Positions 16,250-24,697 of a stretch of DNA of 64,000 nucleotides are shown piece after piece; the first letter of the stretch is position 1; every line of letters begins with the position of its first letter. The stretch spans positions 93,526 through 157,525 of the forward strand of contig JAIDHX010000037.1 of NCBI GenBank assembly GCA_029053015.1, read 5' to 3'. The notes under the pieces were generated by a model that did no database searches, had not been told where the DNA came from, and saw only the letters and a program-made list of their open reading frames with translations. The DNA is from Lachnospiraceae bacterium. GTDB lineage: Bacteria > Bacillota > Clostridia > Lachnospirales > Lachnospiraceae. The translations under genes and the position numbers were made by a program.

Positions 16250-18556
16250 ATGACGGAAGAAAAAAAAGAAATTGTTTTGGAAGAAAGCAAAATCAGCGAA
16301 TTGAAGGAATTCATGGCACCCGAGGATTTATATCAGGTGCTGGTTCGGCATGTAAAAAAATACCATCCGTCTGACGATATTTCCGCAATCGAAAAAGCGT
16401 ACAGAGTGGCAAGTGATGCGCATAAAGACCAGAAGCGCAAGTCGGGAGAGCCGTATATCATACACCCGCTGTATGTCGCCATTATCCTGGCAGATTTGGA
16501 GATGGACAAAGAGACCATTGTGGCAGGGATTCTGCACGATGTACTGGAAGATACCGTCATGACCGAGGAGCAGATGGCGGAAGTCTTCGGCACAGAGGTC
16601 GTACAGCTTGTAGACGGCGTTACAAAGCTGGAAAATATACCCTTGAGCAGCGGAAGCGGTTCAGAGAGCGATGCGAGGCTTGAGATGCAGGCAGAAAACC
16701 TGCGAAAGATGTTTCTGGCGATGGCAAAGGATATCAGGGTCATTATCATCAAGCTGGCGGACCGCCTGCACAATATGCGGACGCTGAAATACCAGAAACC
16801 GGAAAGCCAGCAGAGGATTGCAAAGGAAACTCTTGAAGTGTATTCTCCGATTGCCCAGAGGCTCGGCATTTCCAAAATCAAGATAGAGTTGGACGACTTA
16901 TCCTTAAAGTATCTGGAGCCCGAGGCATATTATGATTTGGTAAACAAGATTGCCCTGCGCAAGAGCGTGCGGGAATCTTATATCGCAAGTATTGTGGAGG
17001 AAGTTGGCAGGCACATTAAAAATGCAGGAATCAAAGCGGAAATTGACGGGCGCGTTAAGCATTTCTTCAGCATCTACAAGAAGATGAAAAACCAGAATAA
17101 GACGCTGGATCAGATTTATGATTTGTTTGCCATCCGTATTATTGTGGACTCTGTGAAGGAATGCTATGCTGCGCTGGGCGTGATTCATGAGATGTATAAG
17201 CCGATACCGGGGCGGTTCAAGGACTATATTGCCATGCCAAAGGCAAATATGTACCAGTCTCTGCATACCACTCTGATTGGCGCGACGGGACAGCCCTTTG
17301 AAGTACAGATTCGTACCTTCGAGATGCACAAGGCTGCGGAATATGGTATTGCCGCCCATTGGAAATACAAAGAAGCGTCAGACGGCAAAAAGGTGGAAGG
17401 GCAGGAAGAGGAAAAGCTTACATGGCTCAGGCAGATTCTGGAATGGCAGAGAGATACCTCTGACAATCGGGAATTTATGAACCTGCTCAAAAATGATTTG
17501 GATTTATTTTCCGACAATGTATACTGCTTTACGCCCAGCGGCGATGTCAAGAATCTGCCGGCAGGCTCCACGCCGATCGATTTTGCCTACTGTATTCACA
17601 GTGCGGTGGGTAACAGAATGGTGGGCGCAAGGGTAAACGGCAAGCTGGTGACGATAGATTACGAGCTGAAAAACGGTGACAGGGTTGAAATCATCACCTC
17701 CCAGAATTCAAAGGGACCCAGCAGAGACTGGCTGAACATTGTCAAGAGCACACAGGCAAAGAATAAAATCAACCAATGGTTCAAGAATGAACTGAAGGAA
17801 GATAATATCTTAAAGGGCAGGGAGATGATTGCCAGCTACTGCAAGGCGAGAAACCTTGTGCTGTCCGATTTGTCGAAGCCGGAGTATATGGAGGCGATTC
17901 TTCGCAAATACGGCTTCCTGGACTGGGACGCCCTGCTTGCTGCAATCGGGCATGGCGCACTGAAAGAAGGGCAGATTATCAATAAGCTCTTGGAGTATTA
18001 TGACCGCGACCACAAGAAGGAGATGACCAACGAGGAAGTGCTGGCTTCCATTGCGGAAAACGCACAGATAAACCGGCTGCCGGCAATCAAGTCCAAGAGC
18101 GGTATTTCCGTGAAAGGCGTTACCGATGTTTCCGTGCGCTTTTCCAAGTGCTGTTCTCCGGTGCCGGGGGATGAAATTATAGGCTTCGTCACAAGGGGAA
18201 GAGGTATTACCATTCACAGGACGGACTGCGTCAATATCCTGAACCTCCCCGAAATTGAGAGGGTAAGGCTGATTGAAGCAGACTGGCAGGAACCTGAAGA
18301 GGGAGGCGGCAGTGAGAAATATTTTGCGGAAATCGTGATATATGCCAATAACCGCAACGGGCTTCTGGCGGATATTTCAAAAGCGCTGACAGAGAAAAAT
18401 ATTGACATTCTTTCCATGAATACGCGGACAAACAAGCAGGGTGTGGCAACCATGCAGACCTCCTTCGAAATCGGAAGCAGGGAAGAGTTAAACAGAATTA
18501 TTGACAAAATCCGGATGATAGAGAGTGTCGTAGATATTGAAAGGACGAGAGGCTGA
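16250..18556 (+). CDS. relA: Bifunctional (p)ppGpp synthetase/hydrolase Rel
   Basis: Long RSH enzyme of 768 residues. The order is an HD hydrolase domain (about residues 50-190; HKDQKRKSGEPYIIHPL and HDVLEDT), a synthetase domain (about 240-355; KDYIAMPKANMYQSLHTTLIG), a TGS domain (about 405-465; VYCFTPSGDVKNLPAGSTPIDFAY), a helical/conserved-Cys region (SKCCSPVPGDEIIGFVTRG) and a C-terminal ACT domain (about 690-768). The intact hydrolase motif HDVLEDT supports both making and degrading ppGpp. It is expected to associate with ribosomes in amino-acid starvation. Its stop codon overlaps the start of the MBL gene. Confidence 0.96.
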   Translation: MTEEKKEIVLEESKISELKEFMAPEDLYQVLVRHVKKYHPSDDISAIEKAYRVASDAHKDQKRKSGEPYIIHPLYVAIILADLEMDKETIVAGILHDVLEDTVMTEEQMAEVFGTEVVQLVDGVTKLENIPLSSGSGSESDARLEMQAENLRKMFLAMAKDIRVIIIKLADRLHNMRTLKYQKPESQQRIAKETLEVYSPIAQRLGISKIKIELDDLSLKYLEPEAYYDLVNKIALRKSVRESYIASIVEEVGRHIKNAGIKAEIDGRVKHFFSIYKKMKNQNKTLDQIYDLFAIRIIVDSVKECYAALGVIHEMYKPIPGRFKDYIAMPKANMYQSLHTTLIGATGQPFEVQIRTFEMHKAAEYGIAAHWKYKEASDGKKVEGQEEEKLTWLRQILEWQRDTSDNREFMNLLKNDLDLFSDNVYCFTPSGDVKNLPAGSTPIDFAYCIHSAVGNRMVGARVNGKLVTIDYELKNGDRVEIITSQNSKGPSRDWLNIVKSTQAKNKINQWFKNELKEDNILKGREMIASYCKARNLVLSDLSKPEYMEAILRKYGFLDWDALLAAIGHGALKEGQIINKLLEYYDRDHKKEMTNEEVLASIAENAQINRLPAIKSKSGISVKGVTDVSVRFSKCCSPVPGDEIIGFVTRGRGITIHRTDCVNILNLPEIERVRLIEADWQEPEEGGGSEKYFAEIVIYANNRNGLLADISKALTEKNIDILSMNTRTNKQGVATMQTSFEIGSREELNRIIDKIRMIESVVDIERTRG

Positions 18557-19185
18557 TGGCAGAATTAAAAATAGGGCGCATGGTAATAGGTATGTATGGA
18601 ACCAACTGTTATCTTGTCTACAGAGAGGGCAGGCAGGAAGCGATAGTTGTGGATCCGGCAGATAAGGGAGAGCAGATTTATGAGGCGCTTCGGGAGAAGG
18701 GCTTTACGGTTTCGGGCATCCTCCTGACGCACGGGCATTTTGACCATATATGGGGAACAAAGGCGCTGCGTGAGAAGTCCGGCGCTCCAATCTATGCGCT
18801 TGACGCAGAAGCAAAGCTCTGCGAGGATGACGGGCTCAATGTTTCCAGGCAGGCCGGCAGGTCTTATACGGTGGTTCCTGACGTCTATGTGCGGGACGGT
18901 GAGGAAGTCTGCATCGCAGACATCACCTGCAAGGTGATTGCGACGCCCGGGCATACGGCGGATAGCTGCTGCTACTATTTTGAAGAAGCCGGCTTTGTAG
19001 TCTGTGGTGACACGATATTCTTTGAATCCGTAGGAAGGACGGATTTGCCGACCGGAAGCGGCGGCACATTGGAGCGTTCCATTCGGGAAAGGATTTTTAC
19101 GCTGCCGGACAGTGTACAGCTCTATCCCGGGCATGGCGACAGCACTACCGTGGAGCATGAGAAAAAGTACAATCCGTTCTTTTAG
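18556..19185 (+). CDS. MBL-fold hydrolase (glyoxalase II-like)
   Basis: A 209-residue metallo-beta-lactamase-fold hydrolase with the zinc motif LLTHGHFDHIWG, a further His in TPGHTADSCCYY, the bridging Asp in FVVCGDTIFF, and the final His in LYPGHGDSTT. It lacks the C-terminal domain of glyoxalase II, and the substrate cannot be named. The start codon overlaps the rel stop codon by one base, so it is translationally coupled. In other Clostridia a similar gene lies between rel and hemZ. Confidence 0.88.
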   Translation: MAELKIGRMVIGMYGTNCYLVYREGRQEAIVVDPADKGEQIYEALREKGFTVSGILLTHGHFDHIWGTKALREKSGAPIYALDAEAKLCEDDGLNVSRQAGRSYTVVPDVYVRDGEEVCIADITCKVIATPGHTADSCCYYFEEAGFVVCGDTIFFESVGRTDLPTGSGGTLERSIRERIFTLPDSVQLYPGHGDSTTVEHEKKYNPFF

Positions 19186-19212
19186 GAAAATGAAAATAAA
19201 AAACGATTCATG

Positions 19213-19242
19213 AAACTCCTTGTCATATGGCAGGGAGTTTTT
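19213..19242 (+). terminator. Intrinsic terminator after the apt-rel-MBL operon
   Basis: AAACTCCTTG (19213-19222) and CAGGGAGTTT (19231-19240) pair with one wobble around an 8-base loop, then TT. Confidence 0.65.
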
Positions 19243-19292
19243 CATATGTTTGGCTAAAATTCTTATTTATTTTTTTAACAAATATTTTACTA

Positions 19293-19322
19293 TTGACAAT
19301 AGTGTGTAACACACAGTATAAT
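19293..19322 (+). promoter_or_regulatory. Promoter with embedded PadR-type operator
   Basis: TTGACA (19293-19298) and TATAAT (19317-19322) have an 18-base spacer. The spacer contains the palindrome GTGTGT-A-ACACAC (19302-19314). This position fits direct repression by the PadR protein encoded immediately downstream. Confidence 0.82.
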
Positions 19323-19354
19323 ATGAAACACAGGATAAAGGAAGGAGAGTGTGC

Positions 19355-19690
19355 ATGGGAGAAATCAATGAAATCCTGCAGGCGTTGACGCAGGAACTGA
19401 GGAGAGGAACCATAGTGCTGAGTGTGCTGAGTCAGTTAGACAATCCTGCGTACGGCTACACGCTGGTAAAAAATATGGAGGAGAAAGGCGTCAGGGTAGA
19501 TACCAACACACTTTATCCTCTGCTTCGGAGGCTGGAAAAGCAGGAGATACTGGTAAGCGAGTGGGAGACTGACGGCAGCAAACCCCGCAAATATTATAAG
19601 CGGACAGCGTTCGGTGATGCGGTGTACGAGAGTCTGCGCAGACAGTGGAAGGAAATGACGGAGTGCATGGAGAAGATGCTTGGAGAATAG
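19355..19690 (+). CDS. PadR-family transcriptional regulator
   Basis: A 111-residue winged-helix regulator with the family motif YGYTLVKNMEEKGVRVDTNTLYPLLRRLEKQEILVSEW and a short C-terminal helix for dimerisation (PadR-s2-like). The ATG at 19355 follows GGAGAG by five bases; an upstream GTG at 19349 is in frame but poorly placed. It is expected to repress its own promoter (operator 19302-19314). The HAAS-type membrane protein gene starts 14 bases downstream, a pairing common in Firmicutes. Confidence 0.92.
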   Translation: MGEINEILQALTQELRRGTIVLSVLSQLDNPAYGYTLVKNMEEKGVRVDTNTLYPLLRRLEKQEILVSEWETDGSKPRKYYKRTAFGDAVYESLRRQWKEMTECMEKMLGE

Positions 19691-19704
19691 AAAGGAAGGA
19701 CAAT

Positions 19705-20748
19705 ATGATAGAGAGATATTTATATGATGTGGTGAGAAGGCTGCCTGAAAACCAGAGGAAGGATATTGAGGAAGAACTCAGGACGTTGATTGAGGATATG
19801 CTGGAGGAGCGGCAGGCGGGCAGCAGGGAAGAGAACATAAAAGAGGTACTTTCCGAACTGGGGGATCCCGCAAAGCTGGCGATGAAATACAGGGGGGAAG
19901 AGGCGCATCTGATAGGCGGGGAGTATTATCCCCTCTACTGTCAGATTTTGAAGCTGGTTTTGATTTGCGTCGGAGTCGGCGTGGCAATATCCACAGTGGT
20001 ACATTTGGTGGTACAGCTTCCCATACAGAGCGGCGTGGTTGACGGAGTGGTGGATGGTTTCGTGGACGGTTTCCTCTCGCTGGCAAGTCTGCCGGGCGCT
20101 TTGCTGGAGGCGTTTGGATTTGTGACACTTGTGTTTTTTATTATGGAGAGGAATCAGGTGAAGCTGCAGAAAAGGGAGCCGTGGAGTCTGGATAATTTGA
20201 CGCAGATTCCGCATAAAAAGGCAGTAATACCGAAAAGCGACAGTATTGTCGGTGTTTTGGTCGGCGTCTTTATTATGGTTATTTTTATCTGTCTGCCGGA
20301 GTGCATCGGTGTATGGTGCAAAAATGCCGATGGGGAGTTAGTGGCAGTCTCCATTTTCAATCTGTCCATATGGAGTAAAGCGCTTCCCTTCTTTATCATC
20401 AGCATGCTGGCTGGGATTGTGGATGATTTTGTAAAGCTGATCATCGGGTATTACAACAAAACCGTGATGTATGTCAGCATTGCGTGCAGCCTGATCAGTC
20501 TGGCAGCCATGGTGATTCTGTTTAAGGGATACGAAATTTTTAATGTAAACTTCGTGGAGGAACTGTTTTCCATAACGGGCGAGACATTTTCCGAAAAATA
20601 TGATATACTGACATACTGGAAAACAGGCATCGCCGGTGTGGCATTGTCCAATTTCTTTCTTGTATTGATTGGGGCAATGATTCTGATCGATCTTGCGGTG
20701 ACTGTGTACCGGACTTTGCGATACGGACAGAGAGGAAATGAAAGATAA
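19705..20748 (+). CDS. HAAS/DUF1700-type membrane protein partner of PadR
   Basis: The N-terminal about 75 residues (MIERYLYDVVRRLPENQRKD, then EELRTLIEDMLEER and VLSELGDPAKLAMKYRG) form the helical HAAS domain that often accompanies PadR regulators. Several hydrophobic segments follow (about residues 90-145 and 185-340), so it sits in the cytoplasmic membrane. The likely role is a membrane-linked sensor or effector whose expression PadR controls; the signal is unknown. A short repeat GVVDGVVDGFVDGF lies near residue 115. The stop TAA overlaps the hemZ ATG, so hemZ may be translated by coupling. Confidence 0.8.
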   Translation: MIERYLYDVVRRLPENQRKDIEEELRTLIEDMLEERQAGSREENIKEVLSELGDPAKLAMKYRGEEAHLIGGEYYPLYCQILKLVLICVGVGVAISTVVHLVVQLPIQSGVVDGVVDGFVDGFLSLASLPGALLEAFGFVTLVFFIMERNQVKLQKREPWSLDNLTQIPHKKAVIPKSDSIVGVLVGVFIMVIFICLPECIGVWCKNADGELVAVSIFNLSIWSKALPFFIISMLAGIVDDFVKLIIGYYNKTVMYVSIACSLISLAAMVILFKGYEIFNVNFVEELFSITGETFSEKYDILTYWKTGIAGVALSNFFLVLIGAMILIDLAVTVYRTLRYGQRGNER

Positions 20749-22253
20749 TGTTTGCGGTAGAAATTGGGGAGACAAGGTTTGAATATGATGTACAGGCGCT
20801 TGTAAAGGCGTTCTATCCGGAGGAAAATGTGCGGGTCATGACGCCGGACATGGGGGAGGAAAAGCGCGCGGAGGCAGAAAAAGCGCTTCGGCTGAAGGTA
20901 GAGTTTTTGCAGGACGGCGCAAGAGTTTCTTTCTTTCTGCCTCCCGCGACGGAAGATAACGACGCAGAGAGAACGGTGGACAAAAGCTATCTATGGCAGG
21001 CCGAAGAAGGGGACAGGGAGTCGAAAGCCTATAAGACGGAGTTTAAACGCTTTTTCTATACCACGCTTTCCGAATACACAAAGAAAACGCTGCCATGGGG
21101 CAGCCTTACGGGAATCCGCCCGACTAAGATAGCCATGGGACTTTTAGAGAACGGAAAAAGCGGAGAAGAAGTCATTTCTTATATGCAGAAAGAATATTTT
21201 GTGAGCAGCAATAAGGCAGAGCTCAGTGTGGAAATTGCGGAGCGGGAAAAGGAGCTTTTGTCCCATATCCACTATGCAGACGGTTACAGTCTGTATATCG
21301 GGATTCCTTTTTGTCCTACGACCTGCCTTTACTGTTCCTTCACCTCTTATCCGCTCTGTAAGTTTGAACGGCTGGTGGAGGCCTATATCGACTGCCTGAT
21401 AAAGGAGCTTCGATGTGTAGGAGAAATGTACCGTGACAGGGTATTGGACAGTGTTTATATCGGCGGCGGTACGCCGACAACCCTAAATCCTGCGCAGCTT
21501 GACAGGCTGCTTGCAGCGATTCGGGAGCATTTTGATTTTTCCACGGTACAGGAATTTACCGTGGAGGCAGGCAGGGCGGACAGCATCACGGAGGAGAAGC
21601 TTGCGGTACTGAAAAAGCACGGCGTGGGGCGTATCAGTATCAATCCGCAGACCATGAAGGAAGAGACATTAAAGCTGATTGGCAGGCAGGCGACGCCAAA
21701 ACAGGTGAAGGAAGCCTTTGCCATGGCGCGCGCGGTGGGCGGCTTCAACATCAATATGGACATTATTTTAGGGCTGCCGGGCGAAGGCGAGGCGGATGTG
21801 AAAAACACCATAGAGGAAATCACTGCCATGCAGCCGGATTCCCTCACCGTACATTCCCTTGCCATAAAGCGGGCGTCTCACTTAAGCAAGTGGATTTTGG
21901 ACAATGGCATAGAGAGCTTAAAAAACACCGACAAAACCATGGAGATTGCAGCACAGGGAGCGGCGGGGCTTCACATGCACCCCTATTATCTCTACAGGCA
22001 GAAAAATATGTCGGGTAACTTTGAAAATGTGGGCTATGCCACAGAAGGCAATTACGGGCTTTACAACATTCTGATTATGGAGGAAAAACAGACCATCATT
22101 GCCTGCGGTGCAGGCAGCATCACCAAGGCAGTCTATCCTGACGGCAGGATAGAGCGCATGGACAATGTAAAAGATGTGACGCTCTACATAGAAAAAATCG
22201 ATGAAATGATAGAGCGGAAGCAGAAGTTACTTACGGATTATGTGGTTGGATGA
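20748..22253 (+). CDS. hemZ: HemZ-type radical SAM coproporphyrinogen dehydrogenase family protein
   Basis: A 501-residue protein with an N-terminal extension of about 160 residues followed by a radical SAM domain. The cluster motif is CPTTCLYCSF (CxxxCxxC) after YIGIPF, and the Gly-rich SAM motif YIGGGTPTTL and the HemN-like C terminus are present. HemN-type enzymes oxidatively decarboxylate coproporphyrinogen III without oxygen. HemZ proteins have the N-terminal extension and may have other activities, so function is assigned by family only. It overlaps the previous gene by one base. In many Clostridia hisS-aspS follow directly, but here five genes intervene. Confidence 0.88.
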   Translation: MFAVEIGETRFEYDVQALVKAFYPEENVRVMTPDMGEEKRAEAEKALRLKVEFLQDGARVSFFLPPATEDNDAERTVDKSYLWQAEEGDRESKAYKTEFKRFFYTTLSEYTKKTLPWGSLTGIRPTKIAMGLLENGKSGEEVISYMQKEYFVSSNKAELSVEIAEREKELLSHIHYADGYSLYIGIPFCPTTCLYCSFTSYPLCKFERLVEAYIDCLIKELRCVGEMYRDRVLDSVYIGGGTPTTLNPAQLDRLLAAIREHFDFSTVQEFTVEAGRADSITEEKLAVLKKHGVGRISINPQTMKEETLKLIGRQATPKQVKEAFAMARAVGGFNINMDIILGLPGEGEADVKNTIEEITAMQPDSLTVHSLAIKRASHLSKWILDNGIESLKNTDKTMEIAAQGAAGLHMHPYYLYRQKNMSGNFENVGYATEGNYGLYNILIMEEKQTIIACGAGSITKAVYPDGRIERMDNVKDVTLYIEKIDEMIERKQKLLTDYVVG

Positions 22254-22308
22254 GAGATTTTCCGAAATTGCGGAATGATTGCAGAAAAGAATGAGAGGTA
22301 TAGAGCCA

Positions 22309-22917
22309 ATGATGAATAACAGGGATGAACTTGCATGGGAAGAGGTCAGTACAGAGCATATCATACAGGATGAGTGGATAGATTTCCGGCGGTCGGCATA
22401 CCGATTTCCTGACGGAACGGTGTTTGAACCGTATTATTCTTACAGCCGCAGGGATTATGTGGTCATTGTGGCGTCTGACTGTAACGGGAACTATATTTGT
22501 GTGAGGCAGTTTAGGCAGGGAATAAGAGAGGTTACCACCGAGTTCCCAGCCGGCGGGCTGGAGAGGTCTGACGGAAAGGAATACCGCTCCGGAAAAGGGG
22601 ATGATCTTTCGGAGGATGCGCTGGTCGCAGCGAAGAGAGAGCTGTTGGAGGAGACGGGATATGCATCGGACGAATGGACACATCTGATCACAATCCCTTC
22701 GAATGCAACACTCGCAGACAATTATGCTCATGTATATATGGCAAAAAACTGCAGTAAGGTGGGAGGACAGAATCTGGATGAGATGGAGTTTTTGAATGTG
22801 GAACTTCACACAGAACAGGAGATCGGGGAACTGATACACACCGGCAGGTTCCAGCAGGCTGCTCATGTGATGGCATGGCTGTTGGCGAAAGAGGCTTCTG
22901 CCAAAGGACGATATTAA
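22309..22917 (+). CDS. NUDIX hydrolase
   Basis: A 202-residue protein with a recognisable Nudix box, AKRELLEETGY (REUXEEXGU), preceded by a correctly placed Glu (SEDALVAAKRE). The start of the box is one residue out of register. The N-terminal strands (WIDFRRSAYRFPDG, YYSYSRRDYVVIVASD) resemble ADP-ribose pyrophosphatases, but the substrate is uncertain. The start at 22309 (MMNNRDELAWEEV) is chosen over 22291 and a TTG at 22279 by the AGAGG site. It opens the group between hemZ and hisS and lies 17 bases before the next MBL gene. Confidence 0.83.
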   Translation: MMNNRDELAWEEVSTEHIIQDEWIDFRRSAYRFPDGTVFEPYYSYSRRDYVVIVASDCNGNYICVRQFRQGIREVTTEFPAGGLERSDGKEYRSGKGDDLSEDALVAAKRELLEETGYASDEWTHLITIPSNATLADNYAHVYMAKNCSKVGGQNLDEMEFLNVELHTEQEIGELIHTGRFQQAAHVMAWLLAKEASAKGRY

Positions 22918-22934
22918 ATTTTTGGAGGTTGCAG

Positions 22935-23624
22935 ATGGATAACATTATCAAAATTATGGATCATTTTTGGATTATTGAGGAGACCGGCGTCCGGGCGTTT
23001 TTATTTGAAGGCGACCAAAAGGCCATGCTGATTGATACCGGATTTGGCACACTGCCGATTCGTGAGATGATCGCAGGGCTGACGGAGCTGCCTGTATTTT
23101 TGGTGAACACGCATACGGACAGAGACCACATAGGATGCAACAAAGACTTCAGGCCTGTTTATATGCATCCGGCAGAAATGGATCATTATCGGAATCAATT
23201 GCCCGAGGGCTGCCGCATGGAAGATGTGTGTCCGTTATGGGAAGGAGATATCATCGATTTGGGATACTGGAAGTTTGAAGTAATCCTGACGCCCGGCCAT
23301 ACACCGGGAAGCATCATGCTTTTGGAACGTGAAAAGCGGATGCTCATAGCGGGCGACTCGATTCAGGACGGCGATATATATATGTTTGGCGCGGGCCGTA
23401 ATATGCAGGCATTTCAGTACAGCCTTCAGAAAATGATAAATATGTCAGAGGCATTTGATTCCATCTGGCCCTCCCATGGCAGCTATCCTCTGACTGCGGA
23501 TATCATTCCGGGTATTTTGCAGGGAGCACAGGATCTGATGGCAGGTAAAACGGAGGGACAGGAACCGCCCCGGCCTATGCCGTGTAAAAGGTATGTTTGT
23601 GATGTGGTAAGTTTTCTGTATTAG
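22935..23624 (+). CDS. MBL-fold metallohydrolase
   Basis: A second metallo-beta-lactamase-fold protein (229 residues), unrelated in detail to the one at 18556. The zinc motif is NTHTDRDHIG, the further His is in TPGHTPGSIMLL, and the bridging Asp is in LIAGDSIQDGD. The last His is in WPSHGSYPL. The ATG at 22935 follows GGAGG. The LysR gene begins 34 bases downstream. No substrate can be named. Confidence 0.87.
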   Translation: MDNIIKIMDHFWIIEETGVRAFLFEGDQKAMLIDTGFGTLPIREMIAGLTELPVFLVNTHTDRDHIGCNKDFRPVYMHPAEMDHYRNQLPEGCRMEDVCPLWEGDIIDLGYWKFEVILTPGHTPGSIMLLEREKRMLIAGDSIQDGDIYMFGAGRNMQAFQYSLQKMINMSEAFDSIWPSHGSYPLTADIIPGILQGAQDLMAGKTEGQEPPRPMPCKRYVCDVVSFLY

Positions 23625-23658
23625 TCTGCGGGAAATATTTGAAAGATGGAGTGTCAGG

Positions 23659-24576
23659 ATGACCTTACAACAGTTAAAATATGTGGTGGCAGTGGCAGAA
23701 GCCGGAACCATTACAGAGGCGGCGGACAGGCTGTATATCTCCCAGCCCAGCCTTACCAATGCCATTCATGAATTGGAAAAAGAAATGCATGTTCAAATCT
23801 TCAACCGGACAAACAAAGGCATCAGTCTTTCGAAAGAGGGAGAGTCCTTTTTGGGATATGCCAGACAGGTGTTGGAGCAGGCGGCGGTTTTAGAGGATAA
23901 ATATAAGGGCAGCAGCGGTGGGAAAAAGCAATTTTGCGTTTCTACACAGCATTATTCCTTTGCTGTCAATGCTTTTGTGGATTTAATCAAGGAATACGGG
24001 CAGGAAGAATATGATTTCAGTCTGCGGGAGACGCAGACCTATGAAATTATCGAGGATGTGGGGCGGATGAGGAGCGAAATCGGCATCCTGTTTCTGAACA
24101 GTTTTAATGAAACCGTCATCCGTAAAATCCTGAAGGCGAATGATTTGGAATTTCATCCGCTTTTCATCGCAGAACCCCATGTATTTATCAGCAGAAAACA
24201 TCCGCTTGCAGGGAGAGCGGTTATTACAAACGAAGAGCTGGAGCCTTACCCCTATCTGTCCTTTGAGCAGGGAGAGCACAATTCTTTTTATTTTTCGGAG
24301 GAGATTTTTTCTGTTTTTGAGCGGAAGAAAAATATACGTGTGCGGGACAGGGCAACTTTGTTTAATCTTTTAATCGGACTAAACGGCTATACGGTATGCA
24401 GCGGTGTCATAGACAGAAACCTGAACGGTGAAGATATCATCGCTGTTCCTTTGGCACAGGACGGGAACGCTGAAAGCGCTGCCATGCATATTGGATATAT
24501 TATCCATAGCAGGGGAGTACTCAGCAGACTGGGACAGACATATCTGGAGGCATTACAGCAATATATAGTGCATTAG
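23659..24576 (+). CDS. LysR-family transcriptional regulator, candidate regulator of metE-metF
   Basis: A 305-residue regulator with the LysR helix-turn-helix at residues 1-60 (MTLQQLKYVVAVAEAGTITE, ADRLYISQPSLTNAIHELEKE). A periplasmic-binding-like co-inducer domain follows. It lies directly upstream of metE, separated by a strong terminator, in the same orientation. LysR proteins (MetR, CmbR/MtaR types) commonly activate methionine or sulfur genes, so control of metE-metF is a reasonable inference. The metE promoter has a poor -35, as expected of an activated promoter. No SAM riboswitch is seen there. Confidence 0.85.
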   Translation: MTLQQLKYVVAVAEAGTITEAADRLYISQPSLTNAIHELEKEMHVQIFNRTNKGISLSKEGESFLGYARQVLEQAAVLEDKYKGSSGGKKQFCVSTQHYSFAVNAFVDLIKEYGQEEYDFSLRETQTYEIIEDVGRMRSEIGILFLNSFNETVIRKILKANDLEFHPLFIAEPHVFISRKHPLAGRAVITNEELEPYPYLSFEQGEHNSFYFSEEIFSVFERKKNIRVRDRATLFNLLIGLNGYTVCSGVIDRNLNGEDIIAVPLAQDGNAESAAMHIGYIIHSRGVLSRLGQTYLEALQQYIVH

Positions 24577-24581
24577 GTGAG

Positions 24582-24624
24582 GAGCCTTTGTCATAGTTTT
24601 AAACTATGACAAAGGCTCTTTTTT
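24582..24624 (+). terminator. Very strong intrinsic terminator after the LysR gene
   Basis: Two perfectly complementary 18-base arms (24582-24599 and 24601-24618) are followed by T6. This isolates the LysR gene from metE. Confidence 0.92.
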
Positions 24625-24630
24625 AAATAT

Positions 24631-24659
24631 TATACACGTTCTTTCGGATAAATTATAAT
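24631..24659 (+). promoter_or_regulatory. metE promoter with weak -35
   Basis: TATACA (24631-24636) and TATAAT (24654-24659) have a 17-base spacer. The poor -35 and AT-rich flanks fit activator dependence. The GGAGG site precedes the ATG at 24698. Confidence 0.5.
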
Positions 24660-24697
24660 GAAAACGCTATTACAAATTATTTTATTCGGAGGATATT

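Noticed and set aside
24577..24697. SAM riboswitch or T-box upstream of metE
   Set aside because: The space between the LysR terminator and metE is about 75 bases, AT-rich and without the required stems.
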